The position numbers were made by a program, and so were the translations under genes. The notes beneath the pieces were generated by a model, which was given only the letters and a program-made list of their open reading frames with translations, ran no database searches and was not told the DNA's origin. A stretch of DNA of 64,000 nt from Pseudomonas agarici (GTDB lineage Bacteria > Pseudomonadota > Gammaproteobacteria > Pseudomonadales > Pseudomonadaceae). This document shows, in pieces, positions 54,668 to 63,759 of the stretch (positions within the stretch are counted from its first letter, which is position 1; every line of letters starts with the position of its first letter). Location: positions 1-64,000 of the forward strand of contig NZ_FOAR01000014.1 in NCBI RefSeq assembly GCF_900109755.1, written 5' to 3'.

Positions 54668-55516
54668 ATGCCCAATCTACGTCTTGCCGACCTGACCGCC
54701 GAAATCGAAGCCAACGTGCGCCGTGCGTTGCGCGAAGACATCGGCAGCGGCGACATCACCGCGCAACTGATCCCCGCCGAACGACTGGCCAAGGCCTCCA
54801 TCATCACCCGTGAGCCAGCGACGATTGCCGGCACGGCCTGGGTCGATGCAGTCTTTCGCCAGCTCGATCCACGGGTTGCGGTGCATTGGCAGGTGCGCGA
54901 TGGTGAGCGAGTCAATCCTAACCAAGTCCTGTTTCACCTCGAAGGCCCGGCACGCTCGCTGCTGAGCGGCGAACGTTGCGCATTGAACTTCCTGCAGATG
55001 CTCTCCGGTGTCGCCACCCATGCGCGCTACTACGCCGACCAGGTGAGCGCTACTTCGGTCAAGTTACTGGACACACGCAAGACCCTGCCGGGCCTGCGCC
55101 TGGCACAGAAGTACGCGGTGACCTGCGGCGGCTGCCATAACCACCGCATCGGCCTGTACGACGCCTTCCTGATCAAGGAAAACCATATCGCCGCCTGCGG
55201 CGGGATTGCCCAGGCTATCGGCGCCGCCCACAAAATCGCACCGGGCAAGCCGGTGGAAATCGAGGTGGAAAGCCTGGCCGAATTGGAGCAAGCGCTCGCG
55301 GCGGGTGCCGATATCATCATGCTCGACGACCTGAGCCTGGAGGACATGCGCGAAGCCGTGCGTCTGAACGCCGGCAAGGCCAAGCTCGAAGCCAGCGGCG
55401 GCATCAACGAAAGCACCCTGCAGCCGATTGCCGAGACCGGCGTCGACTACATCTCGATTGGCGCACTGACCAAGGATGTGAAGGCGGTGGACCTGTCGAT
55501 GCGCCTGAGTCTCTGA
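54668..55516 (+). CDS. nadC: Quinolinate phosphoribosyltransferase (decarboxylating)
   Basis: A 282-residue enzyme converting quinolinate and PRPP to nicotinate mononucleotide in de novo NAD synthesis (EC 2.4.2.19). Conserved segments include [15 protein letters not shown], the [17 protein letters not shown] motif, [20 protein letters not shown] and EVESLAEL. The start at 54668 follows GGAG at 7 nt. Single gene; flanked as in other pseudomonads by the ampD block and pil genes. Confidence 0.96.
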   Translation: MPNLRLADLTAEIEANVRRALREDIGSGDITAQLIPAERLAKASIITREPATIAGTAWVDAVFRQLDPRVAVHWQVRDGERVNPNQVLFHLEGPARSLLSGERCALNFLQMLSGVATHARYYADQVSATSVKLLDTRKTLPGLRLAQKYAVTCGGCHNHRIGLYDAFLIKENHIAACGGIAQAIGAAHKIAPGKPVEIEVESLAELEQALAAGADIIMLDDLSLEDMREAVRLNAGKAKLEASGGINESTLQPIAETGVDYISIGALTKDVKAVDLSMRLSL

Positions 55517-55594
55517 GACCACGGTTTTGTGGAGAGCGGGCTTATCGGAACGCCGCTCACTGCAGAAACCCTCATCTCAGGACGGACGCCGAAC

Positions 55595-56092
55595 TTAGCG
55601 AAGCTGGAAATGCCGCGATTCATGCTCCAGCAGCCACTGCTTGGCTGCCAGCCCGCCGCCGAAACCGGTCAGCGTGCCGTTGCTGCCAATCACCCGATGG
55701 CAAGGCACGATCACCGGTACCGGGTTACGGCCATTGGCCGCGCCCACCGCCCGTGCAGCCTTGGGCCGATCGATCTGCTGGCAAATTTGCCCGTAGCTGG
55801 TGACCACACCATAGGGAATCGTTGTCAGCGCATCCCACACTTCCCTCTGGAAATCCGTACCCTGCATATTGAGCTTGAGGTCGAACTCCAGGCGCTCGCC
55901 GGCAAAATACTCCTCCAGTTGCCTACGCACCGCAGCCAGTTTCTCCGGGGCATGCAGCCAACCCGTCAATGGCGTCTGGGGTCGATAGTCCAGTTCGAAG
56001 CGCAACTCGCGCAGTCCTTCATCATCGGCCACCAACATCATCGGCCCAATGGGCGAAGGGATCACATCATAATAAATCTGGCTTGCTGTCAT
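55595..56092 (-). CDS. ogt: Methylated-DNA-protein-cysteine methyltransferase
   Basis: A 165-residue suicide repair protein removing alkyl groups from O6-alkylguanine. The acceptor cysteine is Cys131 in IVPCHRVIG; the N-terminal PSPIGPMMLVADDEGL and the DNA-binding PKAARAVGAANGRNP segment are present. The ATG at 56092 overlaps the alkA stop (ATGA); an in-frame ATG at 56113 would overlap further and is less likely. It forms an alkylation-repair operon with alkA. Confidence 0.93.
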   Translation of the reverse strand: MTASQIYYDVIPSPIGPMMLVADDEGLRELRFELDYRPQTPLTGWLHAPEKLAAVRRQLEEYFAGERLEFDLKLNMQGTDFQREVWDALTTIPYGVVTSYGQICQQIDRPKAARAVGAANGRNPVPVIVPCHRVIGSNGTLTGFGGGLAAKQWLLEHESRHFQLR

Positions 56093-57585
56093 TTCAGGCT
56101 CCTGCGTATCCATTCAGATTCCACTGCCGCGCGCCACAGATACATCACCGAATAGGCCCGCCAAGGGCGCCAGTTCTCGGCCAGTACCTCAAGGGCCTTG
56201 GTGCTCAGCGGCGAACCTTTCTCCACAACTTCCCGCCGCAGGATCAGATCCGCCGCGGGAAACGCATCCGGATGGTTGAGCACCCGCATGGCAATGTAAT
56301 GGGCCGTCCACTCACCGATACCCGGCAAAGCGACCCAGCTTCTAACGAAGTCGTCCAGCCGCTGCTCTGTGCCAAAGCTCACCCGGCCATCGAGCAAGGC
56401 CTGGGCAATCCCACGGATGGTGGCGGCGCGTGTACGGATAACCCCGATCACCTCCAAGTCGGCGTCGAGCAATTGCTCAGGCGTGGGAAATAATCGGTCC
56501 AGACCCGGCCCCGCGGGTGTTTCGAGTACGCTCGTGAAGCGCGTCAACAAACGCGTGGCAAGCGTGCGCGCCGCGGCGACGCTGACCTGCTGGCCCAGTA
56601 CTGCCCGTACCGATATTTCGAAACCGTCCCAACCACCCGGCAGACGCTGGCCGGGATAACGTTCGACCAGCGACGCCAGCACCGGGCTGGCACCCAGCGA
56701 GGCGACAATGGCTTGCGGGTCGGCATCCAGATCGAACATCCGCCGAATCCGCGTCACCACCGGCAACATCTGCGCGGGCGTCACGTTGAACAGCTCCAGC
56801 TTCAAGGCATGACCGCCAGCGGGCCACGGACTGACCCGCAGCCACCCAGGCGATTCGGCACGACCGAATACCCGTCGATAGCTCTGCTCCTCGACCACCT
56901 CGATACCCGGCAAGGCACGACCGGCAAGAAACACCAGCAGCGCCTTGAAATCGTAGGGGGGCCGATAACCGAGCCGCAAGACCAGGGCGTTACTGCCGCT
57001 TGCGTTGGGTTGGCGCCGCAACTCCCGAGGCGCGACATGGTTGGCGTCGGCAAAAGCCGAATTGAACCGACGCAGGCTCTGGAAACCCGACGCCAATGCC
57101 ACCTCGGTAATCGACAGCGTGGTTTCGCTCAGCAGTTGCCTGGCGAACAGCAGGCGCTGGGTCGCATGCACCGCGATCGGCGGTGCGCCAAGGTGTTGGA
57201 CAAACAGGCGACGTAATTGCCGCCCTCCCACGTCCAGCCGAGCCGCCAGTTCGTCGAGCGAGTGCTCGGCGAGAAAGCCTTCATGAATCAACTTCAGGGC
57301 ACGTGCCACCCGATGTTCGCCATGGAGCCAGACGCTATTGCCCGGCGCGAGCTCCGGGCGGCAGCGCAGACAGGGCCTGAAACCCAGTGCTTCGGCGGCG
57401 GCGGCACTGGGGTAGTAACGTACATTCTCCACCTTGGGCGGTCGCGCCGGACAGACCGGTCGGCAATAGATCCGGGTACTGAGGACAGCGGTGAAAAACA
57501 CCCCATCGAACCGCGCATCACGGCTCAGGCGAGCCTTTTCGCAGATATCGGCAGTGGGAAATGTGGCAACGGTTGTCGTGTTCAT
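56089..57585 (-). CDS. alkA: Ada-like/AlkA fusion: 3-methyladenine DNA glycosylase with regulator domains
   Basis: A 498-residue fusion. Residues about 15-80 are the Ada zinc domain with four cysteines (YCRPVCPARPP and CLRCRPE); about 90-190 an AraC-type helix-turn-helix (SITEVALASGFQSLRRFNSAF); the rest is AlkA with the HhH-GPD motif (LPGIGEWTAHYIAMR, catalytic Asp in HPDAFPAADL). The arrangement allows methyl-phosphotriester sensing and base excision in one protein. It lacks the C-terminal methyltransferase of Ada, which is supplied by ogt immediately downstream. First gene of alkA-ogt. Confidence 0.92.
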   Translation of the reverse strand: MNTTTVATFPTADICEKARLSRDARFDGVFFTAVLSTRIYCRPVCPARPPKVENVRYYPSAAAAEALGFRPCLRCRPELAPGNSVWLHGEHRVARALKLIHEGFLAEHSLDELAARLDVGGRQLRRLFVQHLGAPPIAVHATQRLLFARQLLSETTLSITEVALASGFQSLRRFNSAFADANHVAPRELRRQPNASGSNALVLRLGYRPPYDFKALLVFLAGRALPGIEVVEEQSYRRVFGRAESPGWLRVSPWPAGGHALKLELFNVTPAQMLPVVTRIRRMFDLDADPQAIVASLGASPVLASLVERYPGQRLPGGWDGFEISVRAVLGQQVSVAAARTLATRLLTRFTSVLETPAGPGLDRLFPTPEQLLDADLEVIGVIRTRAATIRGIAQALLDGRVSFGTEQRLDDFVRSWVALPGIGEWTAHYIAMRVLNHPDAFPAADLILRREVVEKGSPLSTKALEVLAENWRPWRAYSVMYLWRAAVESEWIRRSLK

Positions 57586-57671
57586 GGGTGCAGGCTAGCA
57601 TCGTCAGCATGAACGATCTCGCCATTTTCGGACGTTAATGCCCAGTGACTTTTGCCTGATGAGGCCAGACA

Positions 57672-57696
57672 ATAAAAAACGGCCTGGGAAGCCGAT
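57672..57696 (-). terminator. Intrinsic terminator of the tRNA-Thr gene
   Basis: On the minus strand CGGC...GCCG around a 7-nt loop followed by TTTTTTATT, directly after the tRNA 3' end. Confidence 0.7.
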
Positions 57697-57707
57697 TCTT
57701 TTGCTGA

Positions 57708-57783
57708 TGGTGCCGGAGATAGGAATCGAACCTACGACCTTCGCGTTACGAGTGCGCTGCTCTACCGACTGAGCTACACCGGC
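57708..57783 (-). tRNA. tRNA-Thr (anticodon CGU)
   Basis: Minus-strand 76-nt cloverleaf ending in encoded CCA, with anticodon loop CTCGTAA (anticodon CGU, reads ACG). D and T arms are normal. Two stem positions do not pair: U6-U67 in the acceptor stem (GCCGGTG against CTCCGGC) and A31-C39 in the anticodon stem. It sits exactly at the end of the pilin glycosyltransferase gene, a known recombination point in P. aeruginosa. Confidence 0.9.
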
Positions 57784-57822
57784 CTGGCGCTAACGCTAGC
57801 ATCGAGCGACGAGCGGAGCAAG

Positions 57823-59229
57823 CTATCCGGGCTTGATCGCAATCACACCCTGAGTCCAGAAGCGCGGCTGGAAGTGACCGCCATATTGCTCTTGGTAGAG
57901 CTTGTTGCGCTCGTCCAGGTGGGGGCCATCGCGGATCGCGATGTAGACCAGCAACAGCACGGCGCCAGTGCTGATCCCCATCCACGACCGCTGTATTAAA
58001 GCGCTGGCTTCGGTCGGCTCACCCTTCCACACGTGGATACCCATCAACCAACCGACCACCAGGGATAGCCAGAGCTGGGAGTACGGCATGACGATCACTC
58101 CGTCGACCATGGATTGGGTCAGGGCACCGATCAGGCTGGCGAACAGGCAGACCCGTAGCAGGTCGACCGGATCGTTGGAATTAGCGCGTTCGCGGATCAA
58201 GCGAAAGGTTGCCCAGAGTCCGCGACCGACCAGCCACATCACCAGCAAGGTGGAAGGGATACCCCACTCGCTGGCCCATTGCAGGATAGCTTGGTGCGGG
58301 TGGGCGGCGATGGAGTTGTGGATATCGGCGAAGTGCATGGGGCCGAAGCCGAGCAGCGGACGCTCGCGGATCATCTCCCAGGCCTGCTGCCAGAGTGGGC
58401 CGCGACCCGAGAGGGAGGTAGTCAGGCGGTCGCCCGCGAAGTGGCTGACCTCTATGCCAAGGTAGTCGGTCAGAACGCTGAACAGGAGCCAGTAGAGAGC
58501 AATACCAGTCGCGACAGCAGGGATTTGCCAAGTGATCCAGCGTCTACCGGAGCGACCGGCGATAAACAACACGCAGGCCGCCACACTCATGCCAAGCCAG
58601 GTGCCACGTGTGCCGCCGGTTATTGCAATAAGCCACCAGAGGCTCAAGAGGGAAAAGACCCCGATTTGGCTGAAGCGCCGGGTGATCGTCAGTAACAACG
58701 GCAGCGCCAATAGCGGGAGAGTGAACGTCTGGAATTGGCCGTAGAAACGTTTGTTGGAAAATCCCTCGATAAAAAGATCTGTATCTAAATGCTTCGACTC
58801 TTCTCCAAAAAAAGATACAAGCACAATAAAAAACTGGCTGCCCTTAGCTGCGCACAAAAAAATCAAGAACCACAAAAACCACCTGTCAAACTCTTCTCCT
58901 TCACACACCCTCGCTTTGAAAAAAGCCAATGAAATAAAAATACCAACAATCACGACAGATATTTCTACAAAGGCCCAGGTCGGTTGCCGGGAACCCATGG
59001 CAGAAAAAACAGCCAAAAACAAAATAATCAAAATACAGCAGGATGGCTCACGAAAAAAGCTGTCGTCCTTGCTTCTTTTGCGCCAAAGAAAGCATAAACA
59101 GAGAAGGCCAACCAGCAGTTGCCCAACGCGCTGAAGGTCATGACCAGAACTAGAAATGCAAATAACGACAAGATATATAAAAAAACAACATAGCATTTCC
59201 CATCGACCATTGAGCCTAGAAAAAACCAT
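57823..59229 (-). CDS. TfpO/PilO-like pilin glycosyltransferase (O-antigen ligase fold)
   Basis: A 468-residue membrane protein with about 11 hydrophobic segments and the large periplasmic loop of the WaaL/PglL/PilO family, including HPHQAILQWASEWGIPS and GGTRGTWLG. In P. aeruginosa group I strains the gene between pilA and tRNA-Thr (tfpO/pilO) attaches an O-antigen unit to the C-terminal serine of pilin; here the same position and a pilin ending in Ser make the same role likely. The ATG at 59229 is preceded by GAGAG; TTG 59241 is less likely. The first ~150 codons are AT-rich, a sign of transfer. Confidence 0.8.
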   Translation of the reverse strand: MVFSRLNGRWEMLCCFFIYLVVICISSSGHDLQRVGQLLVGLLCLCFLWRKRSKDDSFFREPSCCILIILFLAVFSAMGSRQPTWAFVEISVVIVGIFISLAFFKARVCEGEEFDRWFLWFLIFLCAAKGSQFFIVLVSFFGEESKHLDTDLFIEGFSNKRFYGQFQTFTLPLLALPLLLTITRRFSQIGVFSLLSLWWLIAITGGTRGTWLGMSVAACVLFIAGRSGRRWITWQIPAVATGIALYWLLFSVLTDYLGIEVSHFAGDRLTTSLSGRGPLWQQAWEMIRERPLLGFGPMHFADIHNSIAAHPHQAILQWASEWGIPSTLLVMWLVGRGLWATFRLIRERANSNDPVDLLRVCLFASLIGALTQSMVDGVIVMPYSQLWLSLVVGWLMGIHVWKGEPTEASALIQRSWMGISTGAVLLLVYIAIRDGPHLDERNKLYQEQYGGHFQPRFWTQGVIAIKPG

Positions 59230-59253
59230 GCGATCTCTCAAATATCATCGATA

Positions 59254-59281
59254 TAAAATAAGCGCCCCAAAAGGCGCTTAC
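59254..59281 (-). terminator. Hairpin/terminator between pilA and the glycosyltransferase gene
   Basis: On the minus strand AAGCGCC with GGCGCTT around a loop, then ATTTTAT, 25-50 nt after the pilA stop. It should give high pilA and low downstream expression. Confidence 0.75.
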
Positions 59282-59306
59282 TCTAAAAACGCCAAAAATA
59301 TCGCTA

Positions 59307-59738
59307 TTAACTACCGGTCAGCTTACACAAGGCCGGAGCGCTGCCCTGAGCTGAAAGACAACCGCTCGATGAGCCTACGCTCCAAGTCAGCGCGGCTGCA
59401 CCGAGGACCGGGATGAGAATAAGAGTCGAGCCTGCATTAGTCGTTGAGGTCGGCGTCACCGTTATTGTTCCATCGGTCACACCAACGCTGGCCACATGAG
59501 TCGTAGCGACAGTGGCTGGTATCCCATTGGTGCCCAAGGCGCAGCCAGTCACCGTGCCCTTTTCCTGAGCGCAGGCTGCCACGGCAGTTTGATAGGTGTT
59601 GGCCACCGACACAACTTCGGCAAATTTTGCTCTGTATGTATAGTTTTGGTATGCCGGGATCGCGACCGCAGCCAAAATACCAACGATCGCTACGACGATC
59701 ATCAGTTCGATCAGCGTAAAACCTTTTTGTAGATTCAT
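59307..59738 (-). CDS. pilA: Type IV pilin major subunit
   Basis: A 143-residue prepilin. The leader is MNLQKG, cut before Phe by PilD; mature residues [22 protein letters not shown] carry Glu5 for assembly. Cysteines at 56 and 66 and a C-terminal disulfide loop (Cys127-Cys138) are visible. The protein ends KLTGS, so the last residue is serine, the glycan site in group I pilins. The Thr/Ser-rich middle is short for the family. A sigma-54 promoter lies upstream, and the pilin glycosyltransferase follows. Confidence 0.94.
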   Translation of the reverse strand: MNLQKGFTLIELMIVVAIVGILAAVAIPAYQNYTYRAKFAEVVSVANTYQTAVAACAQEKGTVTGCALGTNGIPATVATTHVASVGVTDGTITVTPTSTTNAGSTLILIPVLGAAALTWSVGSSSGCLSAQGSAPALCKLTGS

Positions 59739-59964
59739 CCGTTACCTCCAAAGCGTGGGAGAAAGCCCATGACTTATCAGATTAGCAGCACACAGCATGC
59801 CAACCACTGAAATTTCGATATTCTGATGATCCGCCGCCTCGCAACCAAACAGGAGCTGATGACGTACAACAAAATCTGACATTTTTTGTCACCCGTCTTC
59901 ACTCCATTTGGCGCCACCGCCCGACTAGGCTATAAGAGTCCGACTGTTTGCGTTTGGTGCAAAA
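59739..59964. promoter_or_regulatory. Divergent pilA/pilB control region
   Basis: About 225 bases with the pilA sigma-54 promoter (59785-59803) on one side and the pilB leader on the other. A strong ribosome site is not visible before pilB. Confidence 0.6.
59785..59803 (-). promoter_or_regulatory. Sigma-54 (RpoN) promoter of pilA
   Basis: On the minus strand TTGGCATGCTGTGTGCTGC has GG at -24 (59801-59800) and GC at -12 (59789-59788) with exactly ten bases between, close to TGGCAT-N-TTGC. It lies about 50 nt before the pilA ATG, as in the PilR-activated P. aeruginosa promoter. Confidence 0.75.
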
Positions 59965-61665
59965 ATGAACGATATCGCTCTTTCTGGCCTAGCTAAGCAA
60001 TTGGTTGCAGCCGAGCTCATCACCGACAAAAACGCTCAACAGGCTTGTCAGCAAGCCCAACGCAACCGCATATCCCTGGTCAGCTATCTGGTTCAAAATA
60101 AACTGGTCAAAAGCCGACAGGTGGCGGAAATTGCCTCGGAGCACTTTGGGGTCGCTCTGCTTGACCTGAGCACATTCGACAAAGAAAGCCAACCTAAAGG
60201 CCTGGTCAGCGAAAAGCTGATCCGCCAGCACCATGTCCTGCCCTTATGGCGACGTGGCAACAAGCTGTTTGTCGGTATCTCCGATCCCAGCAATCATCAG
60301 GCAATTACCGATATTCGCTTCAGCACCGGCCTGACTACCGAAGCGATTCTGGTAGAGGACGACAAGCTCAGTGATGCCATCGATAAACTCTTCGACAGCC
60401 ACCCCAGCGGCTTGGAGGAAATGGCGGATGTCGACCTCGAAGGCCTGGACATTGAATCGGTAGACGACAAGAAACACGAACAGATCGCGGGGCAAGACGC
60501 CGATGATGCTCCGGTGGTCCGCTTCGTCAACAAGATGCTGCTGGATGCCATCAAAGGCGGCTCTTCGGACTTGCACTTTGAACCCTATGAAAAGATCTAC
60601 CGCGTGCGTCTGCGCACCGACGGTATGTTGCGGGAGGTCGCCAGGCCACCTATCCACTTCGCCAGCAGGATCGCCGCCCGTATTAAGGTAATGGCCAGCC
60701 TGGATATTTCCGAGCGGCGCAAGCCACAAGACGGGCGCATCAAGATGCGCATCTCGAAAACCAAAACCATCGATTTCCGGGTCAACACGCTGCCGACCCT
60801 GTGGGGCGAAAAGATCGTTATGCGCATCCTCGACCCTTCCAGCGCACAAATGGGTATCGACGCATTGGGCTACGAACCGGATCAGAAGGACCTTTATATG
60901 GCGGCGCTGAAACAGCCGCAGGGAATGATCCTGGTCACCGGCCCCACTGGTTCCGGTAAAACGGTTTCGTTGTATACCGGCTTGAATATCCTTAACACCG
61001 TGGATATCAATATCTCCACCGCCGAAGACCCGGTTGAGATCAACATGGAAGGCATCAATCAGGTTAACGTCAACCCGAAACAGGGGCTCGACTTCGCCCA
61101 GGCGCTGCGCTCGTTTCTACGCCAGGACCCGGATGTGATCATGGTCGGCGAAATCCGCGACCTGGAAACCGCCGAGATCGCGATCAAGGCCGCCCAAACA
61201 GGCCATATGGTGCTTTCAACCCTGCACACCAATAGCGCGGCGGAAACCCTGACCCGCCTGCAGAACATGGGTATTCCCGGCTTCAACATCGCCACTTCGG
61301 TCAGCCTGATCATCGCCCAGCGCCTGGCACGTAAGTTATGCCTAAACTGCAAAAAGGAAATTGATATTCCCGAGGAAGCCTTGCTCAAGGAAGGTTTTCC
61401 GGCAGAGCAACTCGGCAAATTCAAGATCTATGAAGCTGTCGGTTGCGATCAATGCAACGGTGGCTACAAAGGCCGCGTCGGGATCTACGAAGTGGTAAAG
61501 AACACCGCTAACCTGCAACGGCTGATCATGGCCGAAGGCAACTCGATTGAAATCGCCACCCAGATGCGCAAGGAAGGCTTCAACGACCTTCGTACCTCAG
61601 GCTTGCGCAAAGCCATGCAAGGGCTGACCAGCCTGGAAGAAGTCAACCGGGTCACCAAGGACTAA
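59965..61665 (+). CDS. pilB: Type IV pilus extension ATPase PilB
   Basis: A 566-residue GspE-type ATPase that powers pilus extension at the inner membrane. N-terminal MshEN/N1 region (about 1-160), Walker A GPTGSGKT at 326-333, Walker B and Asp box with FLRQDPDVIMVGEIRD, His box TGHMVLSTLHTNSAAETLTR, and a C-terminal zinc-type cysteine set (CLNC and CDQC). Length and motifs match the family. Divergent from pilA; first gene of pilB-pilC-pilD-coaE. Confidence 0.96.
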   Translation: MNDIALSGLAKQLVAAELITDKNAQQACQQAQRNRISLVSYLVQNKLVKSRQVAEIASEHFGVALLDLSTFDKESQPKGLVSEKLIRQHHVLPLWRRGNKLFVGISDPSNHQAITDIRFSTGLTTEAILVEDDKLSDAIDKLFDSHPSGLEEMADVDLEGLDIESVDDKKHEQIAGQDADDAPVVRFVNKMLLDAIKGGSSDLHFEPYEKIYRVRLRTDGMLREVARPPIHFASRIAARIKVMASLDISERRKPQDGRIKMRISKTKTIDFRVNTLPTLWGEKIVMRILDPSSAQMGIDALGYEPDQKDLYMAALKQPQGMILVTGPTGSGKTVSLYTGLNILNTVDINISTAEDPVEINMEGINQVNVNPKQGLDFAQALRSFLRQDPDVIMVGEIRDLETAEIAIKAAQTGHMVLSTLHTNSAAETLTRLQNMGIPGFNIATSVSLIIAQRLARKLCLNCKKEIDIPEEALLKEGFPAEQLGKFKIYEAVGCDQCNGGYKGRVGIYEVVKNTANLQRLIMAEGNSIEIATQMRKEGFNDLRTSGLRKAMQGLTSLEEVNRVTKD

Positions 61666-61668
61666 GCC

Positions 61669-62886
61669 ATGGCAAGCAAAGTAGCAAAAGTCAGCGTTTA
61701 TGCCTGGGAAGGTAAAGATAAAAAGGGTACGAAGATCACCGGTGAACTCAGCGGTCACAACCCCGCGCTGGTCAAAGCTCAGCTACGCAAACAAGGCATC
61801 AATCCGATCAAGGTACGGAAAAAAAGCAGTTCGATCTTCAGCAAGGGCAAACGCATAAAACCCTTGGACATCGCTCTGTTCACCCGACAGATGGCTACCA
61901 TGATGAAAGCAGGCGTACCGCTCTTGCAATCATTCGACATTATCGGCGAGGGTTTCGATAACCCAAACATGCGCAAGCTGGTTGACGATATCAAACAGGA
62001 AGTTTCTTCCGGAAATAGCTTTGCAACCTCTCTGCGCAAAAAACCGGAGTACTTCGACGAATTGTATTGCAACCTGGTCGACGCGGGAGAGCAGGCGGGT
62101 GCTCTTGAAGGTTTGCTGGAGCGCGTGGCCACCTATAAAGAAAAAACCGAGGCGCTGAAAGCAAAGATAAAAAAAGCGATGACCTACCCTATTGCAGTGG
62201 TCATTGTGGCAATCATTGTTTCCGGTATTTTGCTTATAAAAGTGGTACCGCAATTTCAGACCGTTTTTGCCAGTTTCGGCGCACAACTACCTGCCTTTAC
62301 ATTAATGGTCATCGGCCTCTCGGAAATTCTCCAACAGTGGTGGTGGGTGGTCATCGCGTCGATCGTGGGCAGCAGCTTTTTGTTCAAACGTCTTCATGAA
62401 CGCTCGGAACGCTTTCGAAACTGGTTAGATAGAAGCATGCTTAAGCTTCCTATAATCGGCGGATTGATTTATAAATCCTCAGTCGCACGATACGCCCGCA
62501 CACTGTCGACAACCTTTGCAGCCGGTGTGCCCTTGGTGGAGGCTCTTGATTCCGTAGCGGGAGCAACGGGGAATATTGTGTTCAGAAATGCTGTTAACCG
62601 CATCAAGCAAGATGTCTCGACAGGCATGCAACTGCATTTCTCCATGCGTGCCACCGGCGTATTCCCAAACATGGCGATTCAGATGACCTCAATTGGCGAA
62701 GAGTCCGGTGCATTGGATGATATGCTCGACAAGGTAGCCAGTTACTATGAGGGCGAAGTCGATAACATCGTCGATAGCCTGACTAGCCTCATGGAACCGA
62801 TGATCATGGCAGTGCTGGGCATTATTGTCGGCGGCTTGGTCATTGCCATGTACCTTCCAATCTTCCAGCTAGGCAATGTGGTCTAG
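61669..62886 (+). CDS. pilC: Type IV pilus inner-membrane platform protein PilC
   Basis: A 405-residue GspF-family protein with three hydrophobic segments (about 170-195, 220-240, 375-395) and two T2SSF domains (LALFTRQMATMMKAGVPLLQSF, and YARTLSTTFAAGVPLVEALD). It couples PilB and PilT activity to pilin movement. Starts 3 nt after pilB; pilD begins directly after its stop. Confidence 0.95.
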   Translation: MASKVAKVSVYAWEGKDKKGTKITGELSGHNPALVKAQLRKQGINPIKVRKKSSSIFSKGKRIKPLDIALFTRQMATMMKAGVPLLQSFDIIGEGFDNPNMRKLVDDIKQEVSSGNSFATSLRKKPEYFDELYCNLVDAGEQAGALEGLLERVATYKEKTEALKAKIKKAMTYPIAVVIVAIIVSGILLIKVVPQFQTVFASFGAQLPAFTLMVIGLSEILQQWWWVVIASIVGSSFLFKRLHERSERFRNWLDRSMLKLPIIGGLIYKSSVARYARTLSTTFAAGVPLVEALDSVAGATGNIVFRNAVNRIKQDVSTGMQLHFSMRATGVFPNMAIQMTSIGEESGALDDMLDKVASYYEGEVDNIVDSLTSLMEPMIMAVLGIIVGGLVIAMYLPIFQLGNVV

Positions 62887-63759
62887 ATGTCCCTACCCGA
62901 ATACCTGACCAACCACCCGCCGGCCTTTGTTTTATTCGCGCTGATGCTCGGCCTGATTGTCGGCAGCTTTCTCAATGTCATTATCTGGCGCTTGCCGAAG
63001 ATGCTCACACGCGATTGGCGTGCACAAGCCCATGAGGTCCTCGGCCTTCCCCAGCCCGACCTCGCTGCGACCTACAACCTGCTACTGCCTCACTCCCATT
63101 GCCCGCATTGCAATCACCGGATCCGCGCTTGGGAAAACCTGCCGCTGATCAGTTACGCCCTGCTACGCGGCAACTGCTCAAGCTGTCAGGCGCCTATCAG
63201 CAAGCGCTACCCGCTGACCGAACTGGCCTGTGGCCTGCTCTCGGCCTTTATCGCCTGGCAGTTTGGTTTCGGTTGGCCCGCCGGCCTGATGCTGGTGCTG
63301 ACCTGGGGCCTGCTGGCCATGAGCCTGATCGACGCCGATCATCAATTGCTGCCCGACGCTCTGGTCCTGCCGCTGCTCTGGTTGGGCCTGATCGCTAACC
63401 ACTTCGCGATCTTCACCACCCTGGACGACGCGCTCTGGGGCGCTGTCGCCGGCTACCTGAGCCTGTGGTCGGTGTACTGGGTGTTCAAGTTGCTGACCGG
63501 CAAGGAAGGCATGGGCCACGGTGACTTCAAGTTGCTGGCGATGCTCGGCGCCTGGGGCGGTTGGCAAATTCTGCCGCTGACGATCCTGCTGTCATCGCTG
63601 CTGGGCGCGGTACTGGGGCTGATACTGCTACGCTTGCGCAATGCCCATGCCTCGACCCCGATACCCTTTGGTCCCTATCTGGCGATAGCCGGCTGGATTG
63701 CTCTGCTCTGGGGTGGTCAAATAACGGCTTCCTATCTGCAATTTGCCGGGTTCAAATGA
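62887..63759 (+). CDS. pilD: Prepilin peptidase/N-methyltransferase PilD
   Basis: A 290-residue bifunctional membrane enzyme that cuts prepilin leaders and methylates the new N terminus; it also serves type II secretion pseudopilins. The zinc-type cysteines are Cys72, Cys75, Cys97 and Cys100; the catalytic aspartates are Asp149 ([11 protein letters not shown]) and Asp213 ([10 protein letters not shown]), all at the positions known for P. aeruginosa PilD. The ATG abuts the pilC stop, and its own stop overlaps the coaE start by 4 nt. Confidence 0.96.
   Translation: MSLPEYLTNHPPAFVLFALMLGLIVGSFLNVIIWRLPKMLTRDWRAQAHEVLGLPQPDLAATYNLLLPHSHCPHCNHRIRAWENLPLISYALLRGNCSSCQAPISKRYPLTELACGLLSAFIAWQFGFGWPAGLMLVLTWGLLAMSLIDADHQLLPDALVLPLLWLGLIANHFAIFTTLDDALWGAVAGYLSLWSVYWVFKLLTGKEGMGHGDFKLLAMLGAWGGWQILPLTILLSSLLGAVLGLILLRLRNAHASTPIPFGPYLAIAGWIALLWGGQITASYLQFAGFK

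Noticed and set aside
59028..59416. Short frames on both strands in the AT-rich 5' half of the pilin glycosyltransferase gene
   Set aside because: They fall inside or opposite the real gene and its terminator and have no ribosome sites or domains.
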